Shown: positions 1 through 8,592, counted from the first letter of the stretch. The stretch: 64,000 nt of DNA from Pseudomonadota bacterium (GCA_023439305.1 JAEXOO010000047.1:1-64000); one strand, 5' to 3'. Translations and numbers: made by a program. Notes: a model not told the origin generated them from the sequence alone.

Positions 1-1375
1 CGGCGTGGGCCGCGGCCGCGCCCCCCCCCGGACTCATCAGGTGCGTGCGCCCCAGCGCGCCCTGCCGGCCTTCGAAGTTGCGATTGGATGTAGAGGCGCA
101 GCGTTCGCCCGGATTCAAGCGGTCCTCGTTCATGCCCAGGCACATTGAGCAGCCTGGCTCGCGCCATTCAAATCCGGCCTGCAAGAAGATGCGGTCCAGC
201 CCTTCTTGCTCGGCCTGCCTACGGACCAGCCCCGAGCCGGGCACGACAAGGGCCTGTATGACATTGCCGGCTACCCGGCCGCCTTGGATGACGGTGGCGG
301 CGCTGCGCAGATCTTCGATGCGCGCATTGGTGCAGGAGCCGATGAACACCCGGTCGATGGGAATGCCTGCCAAGGGCTGGCCTGCCTGCAAGCCCATATA
401 GTCCAGAGCACGTTGGACATCGGCCTGCTTGCCCGCAGCCGCCTGCTGCGGGCCGGGCACGAGCTGGTCTATCGGGGCGGCCATGTCGGGAGAGGTGCCC
501 CAGGTTACTGTGGGCGCAACCTGGGTGGCGTCGATCTGCAGGTATCGATCATAACGGCAGCCTGGGTCGCTGATCAGACTACGCCAATAGCGCTCGGCCC
601 GATCCCAGAGTTCCCCCTGCGGCGCCAGCGGCCGGCCTCTGACGTAGTCCAGGGTTTTGTCGTCTACGGCGACCAGTCCGATGCGTGCGCCTGCCTCGAT
701 GGCCATATTGCACAGGGTCATGCGCCCTTCCATGGACAGGGACTGAATGACTGGCCCTGTGAATTCGATGGCGCAGTCGCGTCCGCCATCGGCGCCCATG
801 GCGGCGATGACGTGCAGGATCAGATCTTTGGCCGTGCAGGCGCTTGGCAGTTCCCCCTGTACATCGACCTGGTAGGTGTGCATGCGCCGTGCGGCCAGGC
901 ACTGGGTGGCCAGCACGTGTTCGACCTCGGAGGTGCCGATGCCGAAGGCCAGGGCGGCAAAGGCGCCGTGCGTGCTGGTGTGTGAATCACCGGCCACGAT
1001 GCTGGAGCCGGGCAATGTCATGCCTTGTTCCGGGCCGATGACGTGGATGATGCCCTGGCGCTCATCGTCCAGGCCGAAGTATGGCAGGCCGAAATCACGG
1101 CTGTTGATCGCCATCTGGTCGATCTGCGCCTGGGCCAGGGGGTCGGCCAGTCGGTGGGCGCGCAGGCGGGTCGGCACATTGTGGTCCACAGTAGCCAGCG
1201 CGGTATCGGGGCGGCGCACGCCTCGACCCGCCAGGCGCAGGCTTTCGAAAGCCTGGGGGCTGGTGACTTCGTACAGCAACTGCCGATCGATGTAGATCAA
1301 GTCGTGTTCCTCGTCCAGGCTGGCGACGCGGTGCGCATCCCACAGTTTCTGGAACAGTGTGCGGGCGTGGCTCAT
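1..1375 (-). CDS. leuC: LeuC-family hydro-lyase/isomerase large subunit, C-terminus cut by window edge
   Basis: Large [4Fe-4S] subunit of the isopropylmalate isomerase/citraconase family (aconitase superfamily). The reverse strand reads MSHARTLFQKLWDAH, then MGPEQG-like IGPEQG, GDSHTSTHGAFAALAFGIGT, FIGSCTN near residue 348 and PGCSMCLGMN near 408, which supply the three cluster cysteines. About 458 residues are present against about 466 in E. coli LeuC, so only the last few residues lie outside. The ATG overlaps the stop of the upstream HMGL-like gene (ATGA), so the two are translationally coupled. The setting (CoA-transferase, HMGL-like lyase, TRAP transporter) suggests a catabolic paralogue acting on a citraconate/citramalate-like acid rather than the leucine-pathway enzyme. 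That role is an inference. A small LeuD subunit would be expected just outside the window. Confidence 0.9.
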   Translation of the reverse strand, partial: MSHARTLFQKLWDAHRVASLDEEHDLIYIDRQLLYEVTSPQAFESLRLAGRGVRRPDTALATVDHNVPTRLRAHRLADPLAQAQIDQMAINSRDFGLPYFGLDDERQGIIHVIGPEQGMTLPGSSIVAGDSHTSTHGAFAALAFGIGTSEVEHVLATQCLAARRMHTYQVDVQGELPSACTAKDLILHVIAAMGADGGRDCAIEFTGPVIQSLSMEGRMTLCNMAIEAGARIGLVAVDDKTLDYVRGRPLAPQGELWDRAERYWRSLISDPGCRYDRYLQIDATQVAPTVTWGTSPDMAAPIDQLVPGPQQAAAGKQADVQRALDYMGLQAGQPLAGIPIDRVFIGSCTNARIEDLRSAATVIQGGRVAGNVIQALVVPGSGLVRRQAEQEGLDRIFLQAGFEWREPGCSMCLGMNEDRLNPGERCASTSNRNFEGRQGALGRTHLMSPGGGAAAAHA

Positions 1376-2277
1376 GACGGGCATACCTTCAGGGCGTAGG
1401 CGGGGCCGGCTTTGTGCAGCCGGCTTTGCATGGGTTCTTGTGTCAGGGCGGTGATCTCCACGGCCAGCGGCTGCAGGGCCTCCAGTTTCAAGCCGGTGGA
1501 TACGCCGCTGATCTCGAACATGTGGGCCATGTCTTCCAGGCTGGCATTGCCGCTGGCGCCGGGTGCATACGGACAGCCACCCAGGCCTGCCAGCGCAGCG
1601 TCGAAGCGGCGAGCGCCCTCCCGATATGCCGCCCAGGCATTGGCCAGGGCCAGGCCGCGGGTATCGTGGAAATGGCCGGTGACGCCTTGCTCGCCGTACA
1701 GGGCCAGCGCGGCCTGGGTCAACCGTGCTGCATCGGCGGGAGACCCCATGCCGGTGGTGTCGCACAGACTGATGGAATTTGCGCCCAGGCCATGCACTTG
1801 CTGCATCAGCGCGATGACATGAGCGGGGGCAACAGCGCCCGTGAAGGGGCAGCCGAAGGCGGTGGACAGAGAAACATTCACCGGCGTGGCGCCAGCCGCC
1901 TCCAGCACCTGCTCCAGCTGTGCCAGCGACTGGGCAATGGACATGCGCAGATTGGCCTGGTTATGTGCTTCGGAGGCCGACAATACGACGTTGAGCTCGT
2001 CCATGCCGGCCGCCAGAGCGCGCTGCGCGCCGCGCAGGTTGGGCACCAGGGCGGTATAGCAGACGGCTGGATCGCGTGTGATCCGACGCGCCAGTTCGTC
2101 GGCGTCGGCCAGGGCGGGAATGGCCTTGGGTGATGTGAAGGAGGTTAGTTCGATTTTGCGCACGCCGGCGGCGGGCAGGGCCTGCGCCATGCGCAGCTTG
2201 TCAGGGGTGGGTACCCAGCGCGGCACGATCTGCAGGCCGTCGCGCAGAGTGACATCGGTGATCAATACAGAGTTCAT
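1372..2277 (-). CDS. HMG-CoA lyase-like (HMGL) enzyme
   Basis: 301-residue TIM-barrel lyase of the DRE-TIM/HMGL family, which cleaves 3-hydroxy-3-methylacyl-CoA thioesters to acetyl-CoA plus a keto acid. Visible active-site elements are TLRDG (R12, D13), HFHDT (H202, H204, metal ligands) and the HMG-CoA lyase signature GLGGCPYAPGASGN with C235. The start is the ATG overlapping the CoA-transferase stop by 4 bp; the next gene, leuC-like, overlaps by 4 bp in turn. With a class III CoA-transferase upstream the likely substrate is a CoA ester made by that enzyme, for example citramalyl-CoA or HMG-CoA. The family call is firm and the substrate is inference. Confidence 0.88.
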   Translation of the reverse strand: MNSVLITDVTLRDGLQIVPRWVPTPDKLRMAQALPAAGVRKIELTSFTSPKAIPALADADELARRITRDPAVCYTALVPNLRGAQRALAAGMDELNVVLSASEAHNQANLRMSIAQSLAQLEQVLEAAGATPVNVSLSTAFGCPFTGAVAPAHVIALMQQVHGLGANSISLCDTTGMGSPADAARLTQAALALYGEQGVTGHFHDTRGLALANAWAAYREGARRFDAALAGLGGCPYAPGASGNASLEDMAHMFEISGVSTGLKLEALQPLAVEITALTQEPMQSRLHKAGPAYALKVCPS

Positions 2278-3485
2278 TCCACGACTCCTTGTTCGCGCAG
2301 GGCTTGCCGCCGCTCGGGGGCGATGCCCAGCTCCTGCAGGATGGCCTCGGTGTGCTCGCCCAGTTCGGGCCCCAGCCATTGTGTGGCGCCGGGGGTGCGA
2401 CTGAGCTTGGGGACGATGCCCGGCACGGTCAGCGGCTGGCCATCCGCCAGCGTGTGCGTCTCGAGCATGCCGCGCGCCTGATAGTGCGGGTCCTGCAGAA
2501 TGTCGGCCGCGGTGTAGATGCTGCCGCTGGGCACTTCGGCCTGTTCCAGCGCAGCCAGCACATGCTCCAGGGTACGGGCGCCTGTCCAGTCGGCGATGGT
2601 CTGGTCCAGCATAGTGCTGTGCTCGACCCGCCCTGCGTTGTCGCCCAGGCGCTCGTCTTCTGCCAGGTCGGGCCTGTCCATGGCCTGCATCAGGCGCGTG
2701 AAGATGGCGTCGCTGTTGGCAGCGATGACCACCCATTTGCCATCGCCCGTGGGGTAGGTGTTGGAGGGCGCGATGCCGGGCAGGCTGGCACCGGTACGCT
2801 CGCGCTGGTGGCCGTTGAGCTGGTAGTCGGGTACTAGGCTTTCCATTACGGCAAAGACGGATTCATACAAGGCGACATCGATCATCTGCCCCTGTCCGCC
2901 CTCCTGGCGCAGGTGGTGCATGGCCAGTAATGCGCCTATGGTGCCGTACAGCGAAGCCAGGGTATCGCCCAGGCTCACGCCAGCGCGCACCGGGGGGCGA
3001 TCGGGGTAGCCGGTGCCGTGGCGCAGGCCGCCCATGCATTCGGCGATGGCGGCAAAGCCGGGGCGGCGGTGGTAGGGGCCGTCCTGTCCGTAGCCCGACA
3101 CTCGCAGCATGATCAGGTGTGGATTGAGCGCATGCAGCGCCTCCCACCCCAGGCCCCAGCGCTCCAGCACGCCGGGACGGAAGTTCTCGATGACAATGTC
3201 GCTTTGCAAGGCCAGTTCGCGGGCGATCTGCTGGCCTTCGGTCTGGCGCAGATCCAGGGCGATGGAACGTTTGTTGCGGCTTTGCACGCGCCACCAGAGC
3301 GAGGTGTCTTTGTGCAGCTGCCGCCAGCGACGCAGCGGGTCGCCCTTGCCGGGCGGCTCGATCTTGATGACGTCGGCCCCGAACTGGGCGAGCAGGCTGC
3401 CGGCGTAAGGCCCTGCGATCAGCGAGCCCAGTTCCAGGACTTTGATGCCCTTCAAGGGCGGTTCGGTAAATGTGTTCTTATCCAT
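2274..3485 (-). CDS. CaiB/BaiF family (class III) CoA-transferase
   Basis: 403-residue CoA-transferase that moves CoA between organic acids. The N-terminus shows LKGIKVLELGSLIAGPYAG and FGADVIKIEPPGKGDPLR, and further on RNKRSIALDLR and IENFRPGVLERWGL, the usual family blocks. YGQDGPYHRRPGFA precedes the dimer-interlocking C-terminal half. The start ATG has a strong ribosome site (CTGGAGGAAA on the minus strand). It is separated from the TRAP genes upstream by a terminator and overlaps the downstream HMGL gene by 4 bp, so it opens a three-gene enzyme operon. The acid it activates is unknown; succinyl-CoA:citramalate-type chemistry would fit its neighbours. Confidence 0.9.
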   Translation of the reverse strand: MDKNTFTEPPLKGIKVLELGSLIAGPYAGSLLAQFGADVIKIEPPGKGDPLRRWRQLHKDTSLWWRVQSRNKRSIALDLRQTEGQQIARELALQSDIVIENFRPGVLERWGLGWEALHALNPHLIMLRVSGYGQDGPYHRRPGFAAIAECMGGLRHGTGYPDRPPVRAGVSLGDTLASLYGTIGALLAMHHLRQEGGQGQMIDVALYESVFAVMESLVPDYQLNGHQRERTGASLPGIAPSNTYPTGDGKWVVIAANSDAIFTRLMQAMDRPDLAEDERLGDNAGRVEHSTMLDQTIADWTGARTLEHVLAALEQAEVPSGSIYTAADILQDPHYQARGMLETHTLADGQPLTVPGIVPKLSRTPGATQWLGPELGEHTEAILQELGIAPERRQALREQGVVE

Positions 3486-3587
3486 TTCTGTTTCCTCCAG
3501 AGATTGATTCTGGTGCAGAAAAAGAAAGGAGAAAAGCAATGAAATATTATGCTGCCATCGTGAAAAACGTGGATGAGAAAAATAAAA

Positions 3588-3606
3588 AACCCGCACAAGG
3601 CGGGTT
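3588..3606 (-). terminator. Rho-independent terminator, bidirectional, after dctM
   Basis: Stem AACCCGC / GCGGGTT with a 5-nt loop. It is followed by a T-rich run on both strands (minus: TTTTTTATT; plus: GGTTTTTTT). On the minus strand it lies 8 bp past the dctM stop and before the CoA-transferase, so it separates transporter and enzyme transcripts at least partly. Confidence 0.85.
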
Positions 3607-3613
3607 GGTTTTT

Positions 3614-4912
3614 TTAAAGTTTTCGGGGTAGCCAGAGAACAATGTCGGGAAATATCGTCAATATGACGATTGCCAGAATTTCCAGACCTACGAAGGGCAA
3701 CGCGCCTCGGGTGATCTGCTGCAGGGATATCTGCGGGGCAATGCCTTTGATCACATACAAATTCAATCCGACCGGCGGGGTGATCACAGCCATTTCGCAG
3801 GCAATAATCATCACAATGCCGAACCAGAGCGGATCGTAGCCCAGCGCAATAATGACGGGCAGCAAAACCGGAGTCGTAATCAGAATAAGTGAAACAATAT
3901 CCAGGAACATGCCGATCAGAATCAAGAACAGCAGTATGAATATCAATATCATCCAGGCGGGCTGAGACGATGCCGTGATCAGCGTCACCAGTTTCTGCGG
4001 AATCATCAGGCGGGTCATGATGTAGCCGAACAGCAGCGCGGCGGCCAGGATCAGCAGAATCATGCCGCTGGTGACGGCCGTGGAGCGCAGAATCTGAAGT
4101 GCGGTGCGCCAGTTCATTTCGCCGTAGGCGATGGCGATCAGGAAAGCGCCAGCCGCGCCGATACCGGCGGCCTCGGTCGGCGTGGCGATGCCCAGGTAAA
4201 TGGTGCCCAGGACCAGCAGGATCAGCAGGGAGGCGGCCCAGATGTCCTTCAGAGCCAGCAGCTTCTGCGCCCAGGTAACAGTTTCCGCATTGCGGGGCGC
4301 GGCCTCGGGGCGGAATACGGCGATCAGGGCGACGTAAATCACCATCATGACCGTGACCATCAAGGCCGGCAGCAGCGCGCCGATGAACAGCTTGCCGATG
4401 GACTGGTCGGCCATTTCCCCATAAAGCACGAAACCGATGCTGGGGGGAATCAGCAGGGCCAGTGCGCCGGCAGCGGCAATCGTTCCTCCCGACAGGCTGG
4501 GCGAATAGCCGCGCTTGAGCATTTCGGGAATGGCGAAGCGGCCTATGGTGGCGGCGCCGGCTACGCTGACCCCGCTCATGGCGCCGAATACCGCCGAGCT
4601 GCCTACGCTGGCGACAGCCAGGCCGCCGGGCAGGCGGTTCAGCCATAGATAGAACAGTTGGTAGAGCTTGCCGCCTATGCTGGTGCGCGCAATGACCTCG
4701 CCCATCAGAATGAACAGCGGAATGGCGATCAGGGAATAGCTGGCCATACCGCGATGCAGCGTGGCCGGAATGACGTCCAGGCCGGACAGGCCGGATTTCA
4801 TCAGGATGCCGGAAATGCTGGCTACGCCCAGGGCGGCGAAGATCGGCGTGCCGATGACCATCAGGATGGCGAAGCAAGCCATCATCAGGCTGAAGATGAG
4901 CATGGAATCCAT
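3614..4912 (-). CDS. dctM: TRAP transporter large permease subunit (DctM family)
   Basis: 432-residue multi-spanning inner-membrane protein, the ion-coupled permease of a tripartite ATP-independent periplasmic transporter. Typical blocks are IPLFILMGEVIARTSIGGKL, FGAMSGVSVAGAATIG, LLIPPSIGFVLYGEM, TPTEAAGIGAAGAF, MFLDIVSLILITTPVLLPV and MAVITPPVGLNLYVIKGI. The start follows the dctQ stop after a single base. Length and about a dozen hydrophobic segments match the family. It works with the DctQ and DctP encoded upstream on the same strand. The substrate is probably an organic acid, not readable from sequence. Confidence 0.96.
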   Translation of the reverse strand: MDSMLIFSLMMACFAILMVIGTPIFAALGVASISGILMKSGLSGLDVIPATLHRGMASYSLIAIPLFILMGEVIARTSIGGKLYQLFYLWLNRLPGGLAVASVGSSAVFGAMSGVSVAGAATIGRFAIPEMLKRGYSPSLSGGTIAAAGALALLIPPSIGFVLYGEMADQSIGKLFIGALLPALMVTVMMVIYVALIAVFRPEAAPRNAETVTWAQKLLALKDIWAASLLILLVLGTIYLGIATPTEAAGIGAAGAFLIAIAYGEMNWRTALQILRSTAVTSGMILLILAAALLFGYIMTRLMIPQKLVTLITASSQPAWMILIFILLFLILIGMFLDIVSLILITTPVLLPVIIALGYDPLWFGIVMIIACEMAVITPPVGLNLYVIKGIAPQISLQQITRGALPFVGLEILAIVILTIFPDIVLWLPRKL

Positions 4913-4913
4913 G

Positions 4914-5432
4914 TCAGAACTCCTTGAGGCTGTCGTTGGATTCCACGCTGTCCGGAATGAACAGCTGGCGCAGGGTGGCCAGGCCGAGCAGTACGCCGCC
5001 CAGCGGAATCATGCCGTAGGCTATCCACAAGGGAAAGCGCAGCATGGAGGCGGACCGGTAATTGCGGGCGATGGCGGTTTCGACCACCGAAATGCCCGCC
5101 CACAACAGCACCAGGCAGAAGAACAGAATGCACAGCTGCGAGACGCAGGTTGCCAGACGCTGTCCGCGCGGCGAGAACTTCTGGTGAAAGGCCTCGACGC
5201 TGACGTGTCGGCTTTCCAGGTGGACCCAGCCTATGGACAGCCAGGAGCAGACCAGCAGCAGGTATACACAGATTTCGGTGATGTAGATGCTGGGGCTGTT
5301 GAAGACATAGCGGGCGATGACGCCGTAGGTGCAGGCGATCATCAGGGCGGCCAGCGCGATTTCGGCCACCAGGATGGCGACCCGGTTGCTGCCGCGCGCG
5401 AACGCCCCCAGCGAATGGATGAATGGATTCAT
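4914..5432 (-). CDS. dctQ: TRAP transporter small permease subunit (DctQ family)
   Basis: 172-residue membrane protein with four hydrophobic segments (about residues 20-42, 53-70, 93-115 and 133-155). It carries the DctQ block ARYVFNSPSIYITEICVYLL followed by HVSVEAF. DctQ binds and scaffolds the large DctM subunit. It sits between dctP and dctM, one base from dctM, and is preceded by a strong 10-bp hairpin in the dctP-dctQ gap that may reduce its expression relative to the binding protein. Confidence 0.93.
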   Translation of the reverse strand: MNPFIHSLGAFARGSNRVAILVAEIALAALMIACTYGVIARYVFNSPSIYITEICVYLLLVCSWLSIGWVHLESRHVSVEAFHQKFSPRGQRLATCVSQLCILFFCLVLLWAGISVVETAIARNYRSASMLRFPLWIAYGMIPLGGVLLGLATLRQLFIPDSVESNDSLKEF

Positions 5433-5450
5433 GGTGTCTCCGCACAGATC

Positions 5451-5476
5451 AGGCGCGCCGGATCGGCGGCGCGCCT
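5451..5476 (-). repeat. Perfect 10-bp inverted repeat between dctP and dctQ
   Basis: AGGCGCGCCG / CGGCGCGCCT with a 6-nt loop lies between the dctP stop and the dctQ start on the minus strand. There is no U-run, so it looks like an mRNA-stabilising or attenuating stem rather than a full terminator. Such intercistronic stems commonly raise binding-protein level relative to permease. Confidence 0.7.
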
Positions 5477-5487
5477 GTTATCTGCGA

Positions 5488-6489
5488 TCAGGGCTGGCGG
5501 GTTTTCTCGATCAAGGCCAGGTAGGCGGGGCCGTTATCCACCTGCTTGCTCCATTCGTCGATGGCCGGGCGGGTCATCTGGCGCATTTCCTCCAGCTGGG
5601 CAGGCTCCACGCGGTTGATCGTCACGCCGGCTTGCTCGTAGCGCTGCAGGGCGTGTTCCACGAAGGCGTTGACGCGCTCGAACTGTTCTTTGTCGCGCTG
5701 CTGGGCGGCCTTGCGGATGATGTCTTGCAGGTCGGCGGGCAAGGCATCCCATTTCTTGCGGTTGATGCTCAGCACGGACACGTCAATGCCGAAGTTGGCG
5801 ATGGATACGTGCTTGGCCACTTCGTACAGATTGCGCCCAATGCCTGTCAGCAGCGGACGCGGAGTGGCGTCGATCACGCCGCGATCAAAGGCCAGGTACA
5901 GTTCGGAGGACGGCATGCCGGTCGGCGAGCCGCCCAGCAGTTGCAGAGCGCGCGCGTCCATGGAGCTGGTCGAGGCCCAGACCTTGCCTTTGACATCGGC
6001 CGCCGAGTTGATGGGGGTCTTGCGGCTGTAGAACTCGTAGGGATCCCACGGCGCCAGGCCCAGTACCACGGCGTCGTGGGTGTCACGCAGTTCCTGCTCC
6101 GCGCCCAGCTTGAACAGCCCGCCATCCAGTGCGCGCTGAAGGTGAGCGGTGCTGTCGAACAGGAACGGCAGCGTGAAGATGTTCAGCGCCGGCACGGTGC
6201 CGCTGGGGTAGGTGCTGGTCATGTTGACGATGTCCACGTCGCCCCGCGACAGGGCGGGCAATTCCTCGTAGCCGTCGAACAACTGGCCCGAGTGGAACAC
6301 ATTGATCTTGATCCTGCCCTGGCTTTCCTTTTCCACGGTCTGGACAAAATTCTCGATCGGCTTCCATGCGTATTCGTAGGAAGGCGGCAGGTAGGTCGAG
6401 AAGGTCAGTTCGACTTCCTGGGCATGCGCGGGCGAGATGCCCAGCGCCAGGGTGCAGGCGGCCAGAGCCGCAGTCAGGGCTTTTTTCAT
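5488..6489 (-). CDS. dctP: TRAP transporter substrate-binding protein (DctP family)
   Basis: 333-residue periplasmic receptor. The first about 23 residues form a signal peptide (lysines, hydrophobic core, cleavage after AHA). The mature part shows family blocks: YLPPSYEYAWKPIENFVQTV, GRIKINVFHSGQLF, VKGKVWASTSSMDARALQLL, and the MPSSELYLAFDRGVIDAT region that carries the ligand-contact site. It is the first transporter gene after the cysteine hydrolase and delivers solute to DctQM encoded downstream. The ligand is unknown; the neighbouring enzymes suggest a small organic acid. Confidence 0.94.
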   Translation of the reverse strand: MKKALTAALAACTLALGISPAHAQEVELTFSTYLPPSYEYAWKPIENFVQTVEKESQGRIKINVFHSGQLFDGYEELPALSRGDVDIVNMTSTYPSGTVPALNIFTLPFLFDSTAHLQRALDGGLFKLGAEQELRDTHDAVVLGLAPWDPYEFYSRKTPINSAADVKGKVWASTSSMDARALQLLGGSPTGMPSSELYLAFDRGVIDATPRPLLTGIGRNLYEVAKHVSIANFGIDVSVLSINRKKWDALPADLQDIIRKAAQQRDKEQFERVNAFVEHALQRYEQAGVTINRVEPAQLEEMRQMTRPAIDEWSKQVDNGPAYLALIEKTRQP

Positions 6490-6525
6490 GATGTCTCCTG
6501 TGGATCTTATTGTCGTGCGCGGCGC

Positions 6526-7146
6526 TCAGAGCGTCTGCAGGTGATGGATCAATTGTGCCGAGGGCTGGACCTCGGCGTACTTGCTGGCCATGTCGACCAG
6601 GTTGCTGCGGTGCTGGGCCGCCGATCGGTCTGCGACCGCATCGTCGGCCACGAACGGGGCGAATCCGGATTGCAGGGCATCCACTACGCTGGCGCGCACG
6701 CAGCCGCTGGTGGTGGCTCCGGCCACGATCAGCATGTCACAGCCCTGATGCGCCAACAGCGCCGGCAGGGGCGTTCCATAGAAGGCTGATGCCTGGGTCT
6801 TGTGCAGGATGATGTCCTGTTCGGGATCGTAGTCCAGTCGAGGGTCCAGCTCACAGGCGGCCGTGCCGCGCAGCAAGGTGCGTAACGAAGACGCCTTCTT
6901 CAGCCACAGATTGGCATCGGCCAGGTGCGCTTCATACCCGATGATGGTGAATATCACGCGACCTTTGCCGCGCATCGCGCCAATCAGCTGGTTGGTATAG
7001 TCGATCTGGCTGTCGCAGTTCGAGGCCAGCGGGGTCAGCCCGGGTTCGGTAAAGCCGCGCTGGAAATCGATGACCAGCAGAGCCGGCCGGCGTCCCAGGG
7101 GCAGCGTGCCGTCAAAGCCCCCTTTCAGGTTGTCGCTGTCGCGCAT
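6526..7146 (-). CDS. Isochorismatase-family cysteine hydrolase
   Basis: 206-residue cysteine hydrolase. The catalytic triad is readable: D27 in ALLVIDFQRGF, K116 in ILHKTQASAF and C149 in VAGATTSGCVRASVVDA, the last being typical of the N-carbamoylsarcosine/maleamate amidase branch. It would hydrolyse an amide or carbamoyl bond to an acid plus ammonia. It is the first gene of the minus-strand locus, 36 bp before dctP, with a good ribosome site (GGAGGAGA), and is divergent from a LysR regulator. A maleamate- or methylmaleamate-type substrate would feed the downstream enzymes; this is inference. Confidence 0.85.
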   Translation of the reverse strand: MRDSDNLKGGFDGTLPLGRRPALLVIDFQRGFTEPGLTPLASNCDSQIDYTNQLIGAMRGKGRVIFTIIGYEAHLADANLWLKKASSLRTLLRGTAACELDPRLDYDPEQDIILHKTQASAFYGTPLPALLAHQGCDMLIVAGATTSGCVRASVVDALQSGFAPFVADDAVADRSAAQHRSNLVDMASKYAEVQPSAQLIHHLQTL

Positions 7147-7168
7147 CTCTTCTCCTCCAGATATTTTT

Positions 7169-7259
7169 CTGATTTGAATAATCAGTTGCCGTATTTTTTG
7201 TGGAGTCTGTCATCGCTAATGACGTGAGTACAGCGTCCAATTGCGATGGTGCTATCGCA
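7169..7259. promoter_or_regulatory. Divergent control region with two dyads, likely LysR operators
   Basis: Between the hydrolase and the LysR gene are two inverted repeats. CTGATT-5 nt-AATCAG (7169-7185) has the T-N11-A form of LysR sites. TGCGAT-6 nt-ATCGCA lies at 7242-7259. The arrangement (recognition site plus second site over a divergent promoter) suits a LysR activator controlling the catabolic operon and itself. Confidence 0.5.
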
Positions 7260-7315
7260 TTTGATGATGGCGGCAGACTTGCCGTCCTGATTTTCCTAGG
7301 GTGGAATACCGGCTT

Positions 7316-8200
7316 ATGAATATTGATCCCAAGTCTCTGCGGCTCTTTCTGCTGGTGATCGAGCGCGGCACGATCTCGGGCGCAGCCGAGCAGTTCCACA
7401 TTGCTCCGGCCGCCGTCAGCAAACGCTTGAGCGATCTGGAGGGGCAACTGGGCGCCGCCTTGATCGAGCGCAGCAACAAGGGTGTACATCCCACGGCGGC
7501 CGGCAAGGCGCTGGCGTCCATGTCGCAGCGCCTGCTGGACGACATGGATGCCATGGGCGCGCTGATGCGCGACTTCGCCGGCGGAGCGACCGGGCACGTG
7601 CGCATTGCGGCCAATCTGTCGTCAATCACGCAGTTCCTGCCTCAGGCTCTGAGCTCGTTCATGGCGCGTCATCCAAAGGTACGGGTGTCGCTGGAGGAGC
7701 GCATCAGCTCAGAGGTGGCTCAGGCCGTGGCCGACAACAATGCCGATCTGGGCGTGTTGATACGGGGCGTAGGAAGTGTGGAGGTCGAATATTACGATTA
7801 TCGACAGGACGAGCTGGTTCTGCTGGTTCCTGCCAGTCATCCCCTGGCGGGTCGCTCCGACCTGGCCTTTGCCGATACGCTGGATTTCGACTATGTGGGC
7901 ATGCATACGGGCAGTCACCCGAATCTGCTCCTCCTGCGGGCCGCCAGTGAGCTGGAGCGTACCTGGCGCTGCCGCGTGCAAGTGACGAGCTATGACGCAC
8001 AATGCCGCATGATTGAAGCGGGTCTGGGCATAGGCGTGCTGCCGCGCTCGGTGGCCGAGTCCTACGTACAGGGTTTGGGCCTGGCCATGTGCGTGCTGAA
8101 CGAACCCTGGACGCACAGGCGCGTGGCCTTGTGCGTGCGCAGCAGGTACAGTTTGTCGCCGGCGGCTCGTTTGCTGATGGATCATCTGTTGCAGAATTGA
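7316..8200 (+). CDS. LysR-family transcriptional regulator
   Basis: 294 residues. The N-terminal winged helix-turn-helix reads LRLFLLVIERGTISGAAEQF and AAVSKRLSDLEGQLGAALIE, followed by the linker helix and a periplasmic-binding-protein-like effector domain from about residue 88. The ATG at 7316 is preferred over an in-frame GTG at 7301 because it gives the standard MNIDPKSLRLF start of the family. It is divergent from the hydrolase-TRAP locus and probably activates it in response to the imported substrate or a breakdown product. Confidence 0.9.
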   Translation: MNIDPKSLRLFLLVIERGTISGAAEQFHIAPAAVSKRLSDLEGQLGAALIERSNKGVHPTAAGKALASMSQRLLDDMDAMGALMRDFAGGATGHVRIAANLSSITQFLPQALSSFMARHPKVRVSLEERISSEVAQAVADNNADLGVLIRGVGSVEVEYYDYRQDELVLLVPASHPLAGRSDLAFADTLDFDYVGMHTGSHPNLLLLRAASELERTWRCRVQVTSYDAQCRMIEAGLGIGVLPRSVAESYVQGLGLAMCVLNEPWTHRRVALCVRSRYSLSPAARLLMDHLLQN

Positions 8201-8272
8201 CGCGATTTCTGCCGTTTCCGCTGGCCAGTGGAAGCAGCGCTCATAGGGAGGCGGAACAGAGTGTGCAAACTA

Positions 8273-8325
8273 AATGAGAATGACTATTGATCTTTTCAAT
8301 GTTCTTGATGATAATTGTTCTCATG
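8273..8325 (+). promoter_or_regulatory. Fur-box-like region upstream of bfd
   Basis: AT-rich stretch with overlapping GAGAAT/GATAAT-type hexamers: AATGAGAATGACTATTGAT at 8275-8293 and GATAATTGTTCTCAT ending at the bfd start. These are partial matches to the Fur consensus made of GATAAT repeats. Iron-repressed bfd is well known in proteobacteria. The match was judged by eye. Confidence 0.5.
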
Positions 8326-8592
8326 TATATTTGCATATGTAATGCCATCACCGAGCGTCAAGTACAGGAAGCTGTGCAAGGCGGCGCTGCCAGCCTGGCG
8401 GACCTTCAGGGTCAGCTGGGGGTTGCGTCCTGCTGCGGTTGTTGCGCGGATACGGCCCAGGATTACCTGCCGGGCGGGCGCTATGCCAACCAGGTCATGA
8501 TCGCCGCGGCCGGGGCCACCCGGGTCGAGGAAGCCGCCAACGACAACCATATTGCCGTGCAACCGTTCGAACGTATCGTCTGCCGCGCCTGA
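8323..8592 (+). CDS. bfd: Bacterioferritin-associated ferredoxin
   Basis: 89-residue [2Fe-2S] protein that reduces bacterioferritin haem so that stored iron can be released. Cluster ligands are CIC near the N-terminus (C4, C6) and the C-C-G-C-C block (SCCGCCADT) near residue 38. It is longer than E. coli Bfd (64) through a C-terminal tail ending in RIVCRA. The ATG at 8323 is chosen because MYICICNAITE is the conserved beginning. It lies upstream of bfr on the same strand and behind Fur-box-like sequence. Confidence 0.92.
   Translation: MYICICNAITERQVQEAVQGGAASLADLQGQLGVASCCGCCADTAQDYLPGGRYANQVMIAAAGATRVEEAANDNHIAVQPFERIVCRA

Noticed and set aside
206..985. Plus-strand open frame over the leuC region
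   Set aside because: Shadow of the leuC-family gene on the minus strand; composition is that of an antisense frame.
2274..4877. Long open frame joining the CoA-transferase with an 867-residue product
   Set aside because: The upstream part is an out-of-frame reading of dctM and crosses a terminator; the real start is at 3485.
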